Assembly (NCBI RefSeq): GCF_009911595.1
Contig: NZ_QWKG01000025.1
Span: forward strand, 1 to 56,801
Length of the DNA: 56,801 bases
From: Colidextribacter sp. OB.20
GTDB lineage: Bacteria > Bacillota > Clostridia > Oscillospirales > Oscillospiraceae
Reading direction: 5' to 3'
The notes beneath the pieces were generated by a model that saw only the letters and a program-made list of their open reading frames with translations, was not told the DNA's origin and searched no databases. This document shows, piece after piece, positions 1 through 10,627 of this stretch. The translations under genes were made by a program, and so were the position numbers. Within the stretch, counting starts at the first letter, position 1. Each line of letters begins with the position of its first letter.

Positions 1-15
1 ACGTTTCGATTGGGA

Positions 16-157
16 AAACCCTCCGTCATTTGCTTCGCAAATGCCACCTCCCTTCTCGAAGGGAGGCTTTTTCCTGCGGGGGACGGGGGCAGAACTGCCG
101 CCCCCCTCCGTCAGCGGCTTCGCCGCCGACACCTCCCCCACAAGGGGGGAGGCTTTT
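16..157. repeat. Two tandem units of a palindromic intergenic repeat (family A)
   Basis: Two copies (about 16-71 and 102-157) share one plan: CCTCCGTCA, a hairpin with a CTTCG-type centre (catttgc-ttc-gcaaatg in the first; gcggc-ttc-gccgc in the second), CACCTCCC, then a second hairpin pairing cctccc with gggagg, and a T run. A related copy lies beside uvrB at 9711-9835. The terminal hairpin plus T run could act as an intrinsic terminator on the plus strand; uvrA ends on the other strand at 158, right against the repeat. Confidence 0.7.
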
Positions 158-2980
<2,823 letters not shown>

Positions 2981-3013
2981 AACAGTTGTTCTCCTTGTAC
3001 GCAAATATCGAGT

Positions 3014-3376
3014 TTACAGAAGTATACCCGCCAAACGGGGAATAGGCTGAAAAATCAAAAGTGCCAGGAAGGCAATGACGACAAAAAACTCCCAGGCCAG
3101 CCCGCAAAACAGAGTGAAACGGCCCAAGAAACCTTTTAAAGTCGGGTCTCGTCTGGCATAGGACGCCTTCAGCTTCCCTTCCCGCTTCCATTTCGCCCGG
3201 ATTTTCAACAGGATCCAAAGAATCAGCAGATTCGGCACCAGCAGAAGGACCAGAATCACATTGAGCAAAAGGACATGGGCCGCAGCCCAAGTCAGAACCG
3301 CCTCCAAAGCCATACCGATATAAAAGGCCGGAATCATTAGCAGAAATATCCATCCGAACAGCGCCATAAAGGCCAT
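3014..3376 (-). CDS. Small integral membrane protein, unknown function
   Basis: A 120-residue protein with no recognised domain. Hydrophobic segments at about 5-25, 32-60 and 88-112, with a basic cytosolic-type loop ([19 protein letters not shown]) between the second and third, suggest three transmembrane helices. It lies just upstream of uvrA with a 33-bp gap and may be cotranscribed with it. AAGGGGGG precedes the ATG. The layout (two helices, charged loop, one helix) resembles the 105-aa protein at 6505-6822, so the two may be distant paralogues; this is a judgement by eye. Confidence 0.75.
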   Translation of the reverse strand: MAFMALFGWIFLLMIPAFYIGMALEAVLTWAAAHVLLLNVILVLLLVPNLLILWILLKIRAKWKREGKLKASYARRDPTLKGFLGRFTLFCGLAWEFFVVIAFLALLIFQPIPRLAGILL

Positions 3377-3390
3377 CGTGCCCGCCCCCC

Positions 3391-3906
3391 TTACTCCGCC
3401 CGCTCCGCCTGGAAGAAGGCACCGTCGCAGTAGATAAGCAGACTGTCGCTGCCCAGGACAAAGAAGTCCCGGCCCAGAAGCCGGTTTTGGCCGATATTCC
3501 CCTCAATATTCACCGTGACGTGGAGCAGCATGGAGGCCGACGCCCCCAGCTCGGAGGGGGCCAGCCCGCAGGCAGTCTCGAAGCCCTCCGCCGTGACGAT
3601 ATCCTCGGCGTAGGCTGTGCCGGGCAGAAATTCACAGGTGATCCCCTCAGCCGTGAAGCTGTCCTCCTTATAGGAGACGGCCAGCCCCTCGCAGGCGTTC
3701 AGCTCCTCCTGGCTCATGGCGCAGGTTGGGGCAGTCCCCAGACAGGCGGTCACCGCCCAATCCCCGAAGTAGGCGGGCACGATAGCCTCCGGCTCTGAGA
3801 CGGAGGCCGAGGTCCCCGATGAGACCGCCCCCTCCTTCGGCACGGGTCCGCAGGCGGACAGAAGCAGGATTGCGCTGAGCAGTATAGCAGAAAAACGTAT
3901 TTTCAT
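3391..3906 (-). CDS. Secreted lipoprotein, unknown function
   Basis: A 171-residue product with a textbook type II signal: basic MKIR, hydrophobic core, and lipobox LLSAC with the lipidated cysteine near residue 19. A Ser/Thr/Glu-rich linker follows, then a folded part with several cysteines. The body has no domain I recognise. The start at 3906 is chosen because it gives a clean signal peptide and has GGAGG upstream; the in-frame ATG at 3933 would add nine residues before the signal. It sits between the membrane protein at 3014 and the TfoX/DUF3788 protein and is probably anchored on the outer face of the membrane. Confidence 0.8.
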   Translation of the reverse strand: MKIRFSAILLSAILLLSACGPVPKEGAVSSGTSASVSEPEAIVPAYFGDWAVTACLGTAPTCAMSQEELNACEGLAVSYKEDSFTAEGITCEFLPGTAYAEDIVTAEGFETACGLAPSELGASASMLLHVTVNIEGNIGQNRLLGRDFFVLGSDSLLIYCDGAFFQAERAE

Positions 3907-3922
3907 CTCCCGGCACCTCCCT

Positions 3923-4705
3923 TTACGTGGCATTGCGCGGGGGCTTTGCCTTCATCAGAATCAGCCGCTGAACTTCTTCCAGCTGCTCCGGCTTTTTTAC
4001 ATCCATCACCAGCCACTTGCCGCCGTTGAAGGGCGGGGTTTCTTCATACAGCTTGCGGAACGGGGCGGAGAAGGTGGGCAGAAGGGTCTCCAGCCCGGCC
4101 ACCTCCTTGGCCCTCAGGGTCACCATGGCGGTGAACCAGCCAGAGCGGACATAGAGGGCGCACAAGGCCCTGCTCCCCTTTTTATATTTCACGTTCCATC
4201 CCCGGTCCATGGAGCACCGGCTGAACTCGATGGAGGGCTCCAGCTGATAAGTCTCCTTCATCCAGTCCGCCAGCTCCTCCAGAAGGGGGTTGTTCACCCA
4301 GGCCCCAATGTCGGACAGGGCGGGCTTCGTATGCTGGGGCCAGGCCACGTCCCAGGGCACCGGGCCCTCCGCTTGGGCCGGGTCCTTCTTTTTGGGGGCC
4401 TTCTTCCTGGGCAGGGGGGTGACCTCCTCGGCCAGGCGGACCGCCTGGCGCAGGGTGTCCCGGTCGTCCGGGTCCAGAAGGTAGTGGTTCTTGGCCCCCT
4501 CGTAGGGCGGCTCAGTGGGGCGGCCCCGGAGGAGCTCCTCCAGACAGGGCAGCATCTTCACCATGGGCCGGTCGCCGCAGATAATCACTACCGGCTTGTC
4601 GTTGAGGTAGACCATATACTCCCCGAACATCTTCCGGGACCGGACGGCCCCCAGCCCCTCCAGCTGCTCGCAGATATAGTTGACAAAATCAGGGTTGCTC
4701 GCCAT
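3923..4705 (-). CDS. TfoX N-terminal domain fused to a DUF3788-like domain
   Basis: A 260-residue protein in two parts. Residues about 5-100 match the TfoX_N pattern (EQLEGLGAVRSRKMFGEYM..., then a short strand with ICGD and MVKML). A Lys/Pro-rich linker (RKKAPKKKDPAQAEG) leads to residues about 118-255, which look like DUF3788 (W near residue 146, GWNVKYKKGSRALCALYV, then a strand ending in a MVTL-type core). TfoX_N proteins are often small and of unclear function outside competence regulation; DUF3788 is uncharacterised. AGGAGG lies six bases before the ATG. The domain calls come from pattern memory; the fusion is the notable part. Confidence 0.75.
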   Translation of the reverse strand: MASNPDFVNYICEQLEGLGAVRSRKMFGEYMVYLNDKPVVIICGDRPMVKMLPCLEELLRGRPTEPPYEGAKNHYLLDPDDRDTLRQAVRLAEEVTPLPRKKAPKKKDPAQAEGPVPWDVAWPQHTKPALSDIGAWVNNPLLEELADWMKETYQLEPSIEFSRCSMDRGWNVKYKKGSRALCALYVRSGWFTAMVTLRAKEVAGLETLLPTFSAPFRKLYEETPPFNGGKWLVMDVKKPEQLEEVQRLILMKAKPPRNAT

Positions 4706-4714
4706 AATTTCCTC

Positions 4715-5488
4715 CTAATTGATCGTCGTCAGGGCCAGCCAGTAGAGCACGGCGGCTACGCCGGTCAAAATTACCCACTCGGCCCGTTCCATAAAGATGT
4801 ACCACTCTGAGGGCTCCGCCGCCGCCGGGTCCCGGACGTGCCACATGATGCTCCAGCGGAACATGAGGCCGGGACAGCAAATCTGGAAGATGTTGAAAGC
4901 TGCCAGCAGGGTCACCAGCAGGTACAGGGCAAAGCTGCCCCGATGGGTCAGCTCGGGCATCTGGAGGACCAGCTTCGCCACGGTGGTCAGGCCAGGCTCG
5001 TGGAGGTCCCGGAGGGTCAGCTCCCGTCCGTTGGAATCATAGACCTTCCCCCCTGATGTGCTGTAGGTGATGTTCAGTATTTCGGTGGGCTCTCCGTCTT
5101 CGCCGTACAGGATCGGCCACATCCCGCTGGAGAGCCCGCCCCGAAAGAGTATCTGATCCCCCTGGCGAATCTCCAGACCGGTCATGTATCGCTCAGGGGC
5201 GGCGGAGGGGTCCTCCGCCACCTGGTAGGGGCCGTAGACCTCCTCCCCCCAGCGGTACTCCACCCTCCCGCCGGGTCGGACGGTGAACTCCGCCCGCTTT
5301 CCATCGACTCTGCCGGTGTAGCGGCGCACCTCCCCCTCCTGCGTGAAACGGAGCAGGGTGTCCCGGTATTCCATCCCCTCACGGCCGCCCGCGGCAAGGG
5401 TGGCAATCCCAAAGCCTGCAATCATCACAGCCAGAACAATCAGCAAAATGCGGCGATACCAGGACATCTCTCTCCAAGCACCCAGCAT
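4715..5488 (-). CDS. Membrane protein with extracytoplasmic domain, unknown function
   Basis: 257 residues. One transmembrane helix near residues 15-35 is followed by a soluble, beta-rich stretch of about 150 residues (tyrosine, arginine and glycine rich, e.g. VRRYTGRVDGKRAEFTVRPG), then a hydrophobic pair near residues 185-210 and 230-253. No family recognised. The ATG at 5488 has AAAGGAG six bases upstream, so it is preferred over the in-frame ATG at 5503. It lies 11 bases after the ybaK-like stop and 9 bases before the TfoX/DUF3788 start, so the three genes probably share a transcript. Confidence 0.8.
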   Translation of the reverse strand: MLGAWREMSWYRRILLIVLAVMIAGFGIATLAAGGREGMEYRDTLLRFTQEGEVRRYTGRVDGKRAEFTVRPGGRVEYRWGEEVYGPYQVAEDPSAAPERYMTGLEIRQGDQILFRGGLSSGMWPILYGEDGEPTEILNITYSTSGGKVYDSNGRELTLRDLHEPGLTTVAKLVLQMPELTHRGSFALYLLVTLLAAFNIFQICCPGLMFRWSIMWHVRDPAAAEPSEWYIFMERAEWVILTGVAAVLYWLALTTIN

Positions 5489-5499
5489 ACGCTCTCCTT

Positions 5500-5982
5500 T
5501 CAAACGCTCAGGTCCGCAGTGGACGCCCCTACCAGCGCCATCAGCGCGGCGGGCTCCAGCTCCACCTGAAAGCCGATCTTCCCGGCGGACACCACGATGG
5601 TGTCAATCAGCTCCGCCGTCTCGTCAAATACGGTGGGGTACTGCTTTTTCATCCCCACCGGGGAACAGCCCCCGTGGACGTAGCCCGTCAGGGGAAGCAG
5701 CTCCTTCTGGTGGATCATGGCGATGGACTTCTCCCCCACCGCCTTCGCCGCCTTTTTCAGGTCCAGACTGGCCTCCACCGGGATGTCGAATACATACAGC
5801 CCCCCGGAGGCCCCCCGAGCCACCAGGGTCTTGAACACCGTCTCCGGGTCCCGGCCCAGCTGCCTGGCTACGCTCACCCCGTCCAGCCCGGCGTCCGGGT
5901 CGTAGGTGTGGGCGGTGTACGGGACGCTCTTCTGCTCCAAAACCCGCATGACGTTGGTTTTCTCATCTTTCTGCTTTGCCAT
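5500..5982 (-). CDS. ybaK: YbaK/EbsC-type Cys-tRNA(Pro) deacylase
   Basis: A 160-residue trans-editing enzyme that hydrolyses Cys mischarged on tRNA(Pro) in the cytoplasm. The sequence follows the YbaK family throughout: TNVMRVLEQKSVPY at the start, VFKTLVARG, the conserved lysines in SLDLKKAAKAVGEKS, GYVHGGCSPVGMKK, and a final IVVSAGKIGFQVEL. The length is typical. The ATG at 5982 has AGGAAGG upstream, and this ribosome binding site lies in the last codons of the transposase gene. The longer in-frame reading to 6120 only overlaps that transposase. Confidence 0.93.
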   Translation of the reverse strand: MAKQKDEKTNVMRVLEQKSVPYTAHTYDPDAGLDGVSVARQLGRDPETVFKTLVARGASGGLYVFDIPVEASLDLKKAAKAVGEKSIAMIHQKELLPLTGYVHGGCSPVGMKKQYPTVFDETAELIDTIVVSAGKIGFQVELEPAALMALVGASTADLSV

Positions 5983-5983
5983 C

Positions 5984-6493
5984 TTATTTACCTTCCTCAT
6001 AATAACAGTCTTCCCGCCATTTCGCGGGATTGGTCTCGATGTATTCCCATATCCGCCGGTAATCCGCCTCGCCGCGGATGATGTGGTCGTGGTAACTCTT
6101 TTGCCATATGGGAAAACCAATCGTTTTTGTGACAGCTTCTTTCATCCCGTGCAGGATCCCAGGAATGGAGGACCGGCGTGTAGGGGCGCACATTGTGCGC
6201 CCGTTCTCCCATCCCAACACCAAAATTAAATGAATATGATTGGGCATAATAACGTATTTGTCTACACGAACATCTCCATGGTGTTTGGGTATCTGTAAAA
6301 TGGCGTTCTCCACAACATGACCAATGTCAGAAAGTTGCACGTTTGCGGGCGCACAATGTGCGCCCCTACATTCTCGCACAACCCTGCCCAACATTTCTAC
6401 ATGTTTTTTAATACAAACCGTAATGAAATAATACCCCGGCCGGTTGTAATTGTAACCCAGCAGGCGGTTTTGTTTTCGTTGCGGCGGGTCCAA
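5984..6493 (-). CDS. REP-associated tyrosine transposase (RAYT, Y1/IS200-like)
   Basis: A 169-residue HUH/Y1 single-strand transposase. It has the family opening RKQNRLLGYNYNRPGYYFIT, the metal-binding MPNHIHLI motif, and the C-terminal catalytic region YHDHIIRGEADYRRIWEYI...NPAKW. The proposed start is TTG at 6493, which has GAGGGG seven bases upstream and lies just after the 6505 gene; GTG a few codons upstream is an alternative. Oddity: two copies of a 19-bp palindrome (gggcgcac-aat-gtgcgccc) in opposite orientation lie inside the frame, encoding GRTMCAPT and RGAHCAPA. RAYTs are thought to move REP-type palindromes, so the gene seems to carry its own candidate substrate. Confidence 0.85.
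   Translation of the reverse strand: MDPPQRKQNRLLGYNYNRPGYYFITVCIKKHVEMLGRVVRECRGAHCAPANVQLSDIGHVVENAILQIPKHHGDVRVDKYVIMPNHIHLILVLGWENGRTMCAPTRRSSIPGILHGMKEAVTKTIGFPIWQKSYHDHIIRGEADYRRIWEYIETNPAKWREDCYYEEGK
6178..6203 (+). repeat. REP-like palindrome copy 1 inside the RAYT gene (family B)
   Basis: Head gtagggg followed by gggcgcac-att-gtgcgccc, an 8-bp perfect stem with a 3-base loop. It reads in frame as NGRTMCAPT in the RAYT protein, directly after the MPNHIHLI strand. Confidence 0.85.
6345..6370 (-). repeat. REP-like palindrome copy 2 inside the RAYT gene (family B)
   Basis: Same unit as copy 1 but inverted, so the two gtagggg heads point outwards. It encodes CRGAHCAPA in the transposase, in what is normally a variable region before the HUH motif. 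The same head and stem plan recurs at 39634-39660. Confidence 0.85.
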
Positions 6494-6504
6494 AAGCCGG
6501 CCCC

Positions 6505-6822
6505 TCACAGCAGTCCATGCTCCCAGGCCAGATAGGCCGCGAAAAAGGCCGCCAGCAGGACCTCCCAGATGATGCAGATCCACAGCACCCACCGCAGGCC
6601 GCGCAGGAGGGTCCCTCTCCAGCCGGTCAGGCCGTCAAGATAGGCCCGGTCCATGGTGCCGCTCCGCTTCCACAGCCAGCGGACCAGAAGCAGCCCCGCC
6701 AGGCCGGCGATGTTCAGCCCCAGCAGGATGGGGGCGAACAGGTTCAGGGCGATATCCAAAAAATACAAAATTGCGATTGGCAGGATCATGGGCCACATGA
6801 CTACAATAATCAATCCGCCCAT
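6505..6822 (-). CDS. Small integral membrane protein, unknown function
   Basis: 105 residues with hydrophobic segments at about 3-25, 30-50 and 78-100 and a charged loop (RWLWKRSGTMDRAYLDGL) between the second and third. No domain recognised. GAGGGGGAG precedes the ATG. The plan is like that of the 120-aa protein at 3014-3376. Its last codons overlap the region just before the RAYT start, so the transposase is probably translated from the same message. Confidence 0.75.
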   Translation of the reverse strand: MGGLIIVVMWPMILPIAILYFLDIALNLFAPILLGLNIAGLAGLLLVRWLWKRSGTMDRAYLDGLTGWRGTLLRGLRWVLWICIIWEVLLAAFFAAYLAWEHGLL

Positions 6823-6861
6823 AGAATCTCCCCCTCTTGATTATTACGCCGCCATACCGCG

Positions 6862-7092
6862 TCAGCGGTTAATCTCCCGGTTCTCTGTCCGGCCCAGGAG
6901 GTAATCAGTGGAGACGCCAAAATGCTCCGCCAGAAAATCAAGCATTGACACGGAAACATTTACCTTTCCATATTCGATCTTTTGATAATGGCTCGGTGTG
7001 CAATCCAGCAACTCCGCCATATCCTTTTGCTTCAAATGGCTCCCCTCCCGGAGAGCTTTCAACCTATTTCCCATAATTTTTAACAATTCCAT
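6862..7092 (-). CDS. XRE-family helix-turn-helix regulator (copy 1)
   Basis: A 76-residue DNA-binding protein. The HTH lies at about residues 10-62 (RLKALREGSHLKQKDMAELL...YQKIEYGKVNVSVSMLDFLAEHFGV) and ends with DYLLGRTENREINR. AAGGGG lies six bases before the ATG. It has no added sensor domain, so it is a minimal repressor-type protein. The last 14 residues are identical to those of the next gene upstream, and the leader (gtgtcaagggg) is also nearly shared, which points to a tandem duplication followed by divergence of the HTH part. Confidence 0.9.
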   Translation of the reverse strand: MELLKIMGNRLKALREGSHLKQKDMAELLDCTPSHYQKIEYGKVNVSVSMLDFLAEHFGVSTDYLLGRTENREINR

Positions 7093-7126
7093 TTTATACC
7101 CCTTGACACATCACCTGAAAACAATA

Positions 7127-7366
7127 TCATCGGTTGATTTCCCGGTTCTCTGTCCGGCCCAGGAGGTAATCAGCGGAGACGCCAAAAAAGTCGCCCAGAA
7201 AAATCAAGGCGGTGCCCGACGCATTGACCTCTCCCTTCTCCCAGCGCTGATAATTTCGCTCTGTGATCCCCATCAGGTCTCCCATCTGTCTCTGTGTCAT
7301 ATGCTTTTCTTGTCGCAGCTCCCGAAGGCGCACAGCAAACACTTCTAATTTTAATTTATCCTTCAT
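7127..7366 (-). CDS. XRE-family helix-turn-helix regulator (copy 2)
   Basis: A 79-residue XRE protein. HTH at about residues 9-65 (RLRELRQEKHMTQRQMGDLMGI...YQRWEKGEVNASG), then FGVSADYLLGRTENREINR, the same tail as copy 1. The ATG at 7366 has AAGGGG seven bases upstream; the in-frame start at 7390 lies ahead of this site and is unlikely. The two genes are 34 bases apart and in the same direction. They probably bind related operators, perhaps their own, because TGACGTGTCA and TGATGTGTCA occur just before their ribosome binding sites. Confidence 0.88.
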   Translation of the reverse strand: MKDKLKLEVFAVRLRELRQEKHMTQRQMGDLMGITERNYQRWEKGEVNASGTALIFLGDFFGVSADYLLGRTENREINR

Positions 7367-7512
7367 AAATAAAACCCCTTGACACGTCAAAAAACATCTG
7401 CTACAATAATCAAATAACGATGGTTTTCGACGCGATATTTTCTATCTTTTGTTGAGGAGGATACTTCTATGACTATTTTTGTCAATGGCTCTATGACAAC
7501 TATGCCGCGCCC

Positions 7513-7737
7513 ATGTTCGAAGATGAAGCTATGTCTGAATCATACCAATGTCAAAAACGGGAGTGGCTGGCTTATGCTCAGACGCTGTCCAACCATGAGC
7601 GTCTGTTATCCCTGGACCTGTTAAACAGCATGAAAAGGGACTGGGGCGCACAGGCATTCATGTATGGCCTCCAGGCAGGTTTCTTCCTCGCTTTGGAACT
7701 TCCGCCCAACGGCCCTACTTCCCCCGCAGTTCTATGA
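7513..7737 (+). CDS. Small protein, unknown; start probably shifted out of frame
   Basis: A 74-residue reading frame that looks like real protein ([20 protein letters not shown]...[16 protein letters not shown]), reminiscent of short Firmicutes proteins that end in a GLQAGFxLxLEL helix. No name is assigned. A good GAGGAGG site lies upstream of an ATG at 7470, but that ATG is in another frame. The frame of this protein stays open back to about 7454 and reads sensibly ([20 protein letters not shown]) with no start codon of its own. One extra T in the run near 7477 would join the two. The 3' end overlaps the 3' end of uvrB (convergent) by 23 bases. Confidence 0.45.
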   Translation: MFEDEAMSESYQCQKREWLAYAQTLSNHERLLSLDLLNSMKRDWGAQAFMYGLQAGFFLALELPPNGPTSPAVL

Positions 7738-9679
7738 TCTGGTCCCGCAGGGCGGCGGCCAGCTCGAACTCCAGCATTTTCGCCGCCTCGCGCATCTCTT
7801 TTTCCAGCCGGGCAATCCGCTCGGCCTTCTGCTGCTTGGTGAGGCCCTGGACCTCGCCCCGCTTTTCGGCGGTGTCCTCGCCGGCGGAGATGCTCATCAG
7901 GTCCCGCACCGACTTGATAATGGTCTTGGGAACGATGCCGTGGGCTTTGTTGAAGGCGTCCTGCTTCTCCCGGCGGCGCTGGGTCTCGTCGATGGCCCGG
8001 GCCATAGAGGGAGTCACGGTGTCGGCGTACATAACCACCATGCCCTGGGCGTTTCGGGCGGCCCGGCCGATGGTCTGGATGAGGGAGGTCTCGCTGCGGA
8101 GGAATCCCTCCTTGTCGGCGTCCAGGATGGCTACCAGAGACACCTCGGGCAGGTCCAGGCCCTCCCGCAGGAGGTTGATGCCCACCAGCACGTGGAAGGT
8201 GCCCAGCCGCAGGTCCCGGATGATCTCCATGCGCTCCATGGCGTCGATGTCGTGATGCATGTACCGCACCTTGATCCCCGCCCCCTGGAGGTAGGTGGTC
8301 AGGTCCTCGGCCATCCGCTTGGTGAGGGTGGTCACCAGCACCCGCTCGTCCCGGGCGGTGCGGGTGTTGATCTCGCCGATGAGGTCGTCGATCTGCCCCT
8401 CCACCGGCCGGACCTCAATCACCGGGTCCAGCAGGCCGGTGGGCCGGATGACCTGCTCCACAATCTGCCCCGACCGGGTGCGCTCATACTCCCCCGGGGT
8501 GGCGGAGACGTAGACAATCTGGTTCACCCGCTTCTCGAACTCCTCAAATCTCAGGGGCCGGTTGTCGTAGGCGCAGGGCAGGCGGAAGCCATAGTCCACC
8601 AGGGTGGTCTTTCGGGCCCGGTCGCCGTTGTACATGGCCCGGACCTGGGGCAGCGTGACATGGCTCTCGTCGATGAACAGGACAAAGTCCTTGGGGAAAT
8701 AGTCCAGAAGGGTGTTGGGCGGTGAGCCCACCGGACGGCCCTCAATGACCCGGGAGTAGTTCTCAATGCCCGAGCAGTAGCCCAGCTCCTGCATCATCTC
8801 CACGTCATACATGGTGCGCTGCTTGATGCGCTGGGCCTCGATGAGCTTGTTTTCCGACTCAAAGAAGGCCACCCGCTCCTCCATCTCCTGATAGATCTCC
8901 TGGATGGCGGCGTCCATCTTCTCCTTGGGGGTGACATAGTGGGTGGCGGGCCAGATGGGAATGTTTTGAAGCCGGCGGATGGGCGAGCCGGTGACCACGT
9001 TGATCTCGCTGATGCGGTCGATCTCGTCCCCAAAGAACTCCACCCGGATGGCGGTGTCCTTCCAGTAGGCGGGCCAGACCTCCACCGTGTCTCCCCGGAC
9101 CCGGAACATGTTTCGGTCAAAGGCGATGTCGTTGCGCTCGTAGCGGATGGCAACCAGCTTTTTCAGCAGCTCATCCCGCTCCAGCGCCGCCCCCACCCGG
9201 AGTGAGACCATCAGCTGCCCAAAATCCTCCGGCTCGCCCAGGCCGTAGATGCAGGACACCGAGGACACCACAATCACGTCCCGCCGCTCCAGCAGAGAGA
9301 CGGTGGCGGACAGGCGCAGCCGGTCGATCTCCTCGTTGATGGAGGAGTCCTTCTCAATAAAGGTGTCGGTATGGGGGATATAGGCCTCGGGCTGGTAGTA
9401 GTCGTAGTAGGACACGAAGTACTCCACCGCGTTGTTGGGGAAAAACTCCTTAAATTCGGCGCACAGCTGGGCGGCCAGGGTCTTGTTGTGGGCCAGCACC
9501 AGGGTGGGCCGCTGGACCTTCTCGATGATCTTCGCCATGGTGAAGGTCTTGCCCGATCCGGTGACCCCCAGGAGGGTCTGCTCATCCAGCCCCATCTCGA
9601 TGCCGCTGGACAGGGCCTCAATGGCCTCCGGCTGGTCGCCGCTGGGGGTGTATTCGGAGACTACTTCAAATTTGGGCAT
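7715..9679 (-). CDS. uvrB: UvrABC excinuclease subunit B
   Basis: The DNA-damage verifying helicase-like subunit of excision repair, 654 residues. Walker [12 protein letters not shown] (about residues 38-48), the beta-hairpin [19 protein letters not shown], the DEAD-like [11 protein letters not shown], helicase motif QTIGRAARN near the C-terminal half, and a final UVR domain ([20 protein letters not shown]) that contacts UvrC. The ATG at 9679 has GAGGTG upstream; the extra 48 codons of the longer frame only translate the palindromic repeat. Full length and with all motifs. Confidence 0.97.
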   Translation of the reverse strand: MPKFEVVSEYTPSGDQPEAIEALSSGIEMGLDEQTLLGVTGSGKTFTMAKIIEKVQRPTLVLAHNKTLAAQLCAEFKEFFPNNAVEYFVSYYDYYQPEAYIPHTDTFIEKDSSINEEIDRLRLSATVSLLERRDVIVVSSVSCIYGLGEPEDFGQLMVSLRVGAALERDELLKKLVAIRYERNDIAFDRNMFRVRGDTVEVWPAYWKDTAIRVEFFGDEIDRISEINVVTGSPIRRLQNIPIWPATHYVTPKEKMDAAIQEIYQEMEERVAFFESENKLIEAQRIKQRTMYDVEMMQELGYCSGIENYSRVIEGRPVGSPPNTLLDYFPKDFVLFIDESHVTLPQVRAMYNGDRARKTTLVDYGFRLPCAYDNRPLRFEEFEKRVNQIVYVSATPGEYERTRSGQIVEQVIRPTGLLDPVIEVRPVEGQIDDLIGEINTRTARDERVLVTTLTKRMAEDLTTYLQGAGIKVRYMHHDIDAMERMEIIRDLRLGTFHVLVGINLLREGLDLPEVSLVAILDADKEGFLRSETSLIQTIGRAARNAQGMVVMYADTVTPSMARAIDETQRRREKQDAFNKAHGIVPKTIIKSVRDLMSISAGEDTAEKRGEVQGLTKQQKAERIARLEKEMREAAKMLEFELAAALRDQIIELRGK

Positions 9680-9710
9680 GGGTTTCACCTCACCGATCCA
9701 ATTTACGCCG

Positions 9711-9835
9711 AAAGGCCCCCTTTCATAAAGGGGGCTGGCATTTGCGAAGCAAATGACTGGGGGTTTCTTCGAGGGACCCCTCCACCACCGGGCTTCCCCC
9801 GGCGGTCCCCCTCCCTTCTTCAAGGGAGGCTTATA
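9711..9835. repeat. Palindromic intergenic repeat next to uvrB (family A)
   Basis: The left part is the inverse of the 16-71 copy (ccctttcataaaggggg, then catttgc-gaa-gcaaatg, then a gggggttt end). The right part runs in the opposite direction, with a cctccctt...aagggagg hairpin. The whole is therefore a composite of inverted units, of the kind called BIME in enterobacteria. Confidence 0.65.
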
Positions 9836-9883
9836 TTATAGCAGAACTAACGTTCCACATCAAGAGGAAATCGAACAAATTTT

Positions 9884-10612
9884 TCACTGCTGGCCGGGAT
9901 AAACCATGCGGTAGCCGCCCTTTTTTCCGCTGGCGGCGGTCTCCCGGGTAGACACCAGGTCGCCATCCACAAAAACCAGGTGGTCCACCAGCCGCACGCC
10001 CAGGGGGTCCAGAGCAGAGCGGATGACAGCAGTGGTGTTCATGTCCTCCGGGGAGGGCAGGGCAACGCCGCTGACATGGTTGTGGGCCAGGTAGCAGAGG
10101 GAGGCCCGCAGGGCCAGACACTCCTCCGCCACCCGGCGGATGGCAACAGAAGAGTTGCTGTTGTTGCCCTCTGAAATTCTTCGGACTCCCAGCACCTTCG
10201 CCTTGGCGTCCAGACACAAAATATAGGCCATCTCGTTCCGGGCGCCGTAGAGGTAAGGCGCCAGAACATGCCCTGCCTCCTGAACCGTGTGGACGATCTG
10301 CCCCGGGCCGGTGCGGCCTTCCAAATAGCGCCCCAGCACCGCAGGGAACAGCTTGAGCATGGTAGCCGAGTGCTCCCCCATCCCCTTCACCTTCATCAGC
10401 TCCTCGGGCAGGGCGTCCAGCGCGCCGGACAGGGAGCCGAAGCGGTCGATGAGCTCGTGGGCCAGGGGGTTCACATCCCCCTGGGGAATGCCGAAGCCCA
10501 AAATCAGCTCCAACACCTTGTGGTCGGTCCAGCCCTCGATCCCCCGGGTGCGAAATTCTTCCTTCAACCGCTTCCGGTGGCCGGTGTGGATGGATATCTT
10601 TTTCTCCGGCAT
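9884..10612 (-). CDS. radC: RadC family protein (JAB/MPN-type)
   Basis: 242 residues. The N-terminal half holds a helix-hairpin-helix (MKVKGMGEHSATML, about residues 73-86). The C-terminal half holds the JAMM metal-binding motif, here HNHVSG (residues 177-182) with the later aspartate in PSPED; the usual form is HNHPSG. RadC was once linked to DNA repair but its role is unclear. AAAGGAG lies before the ATG. Its neighbours are uvrB and pyrE. Confidence 0.93.
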   Translation of the reverse strand: MPEKKISIHTGHRKRLKEEFRTRGIEGWTDHKVLELILGFGIPQGDVNPLAHELIDRFGSLSGALDALPEELMKVKGMGEHSATMLKLFPAVLGRYLEGRTGPGQIVHTVQEAGHVLAPYLYGARNEMAYILCLDAKAKVLGVRRISEGNNSNSSVAIRRVAEECLALRASLCYLAHNHVSGVALPSPEDMNTTAVIRSALDPLGVRLVDHLVFVDGDLVSTRETAASGKKGGYRMVYPGQQ

Positions 10613-10627
10613 GGCCTCACAACTCCT

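Noticed and set aside
7470..7490. Programmed -1 frameshifting at the T run of the small gene
   Set aside because: The bases do not make a canonical X-XXY-YYZ slippery site in the zero frame, so mutation or sequencing error is simpler.
7470..7623. 51-codon frame starting at the best Shine-Dalgarno near 7470
   Set aside because: The product is Cys/Met/Pro-rich with no protein-like pattern; the other frame reads as a normal helical protein.
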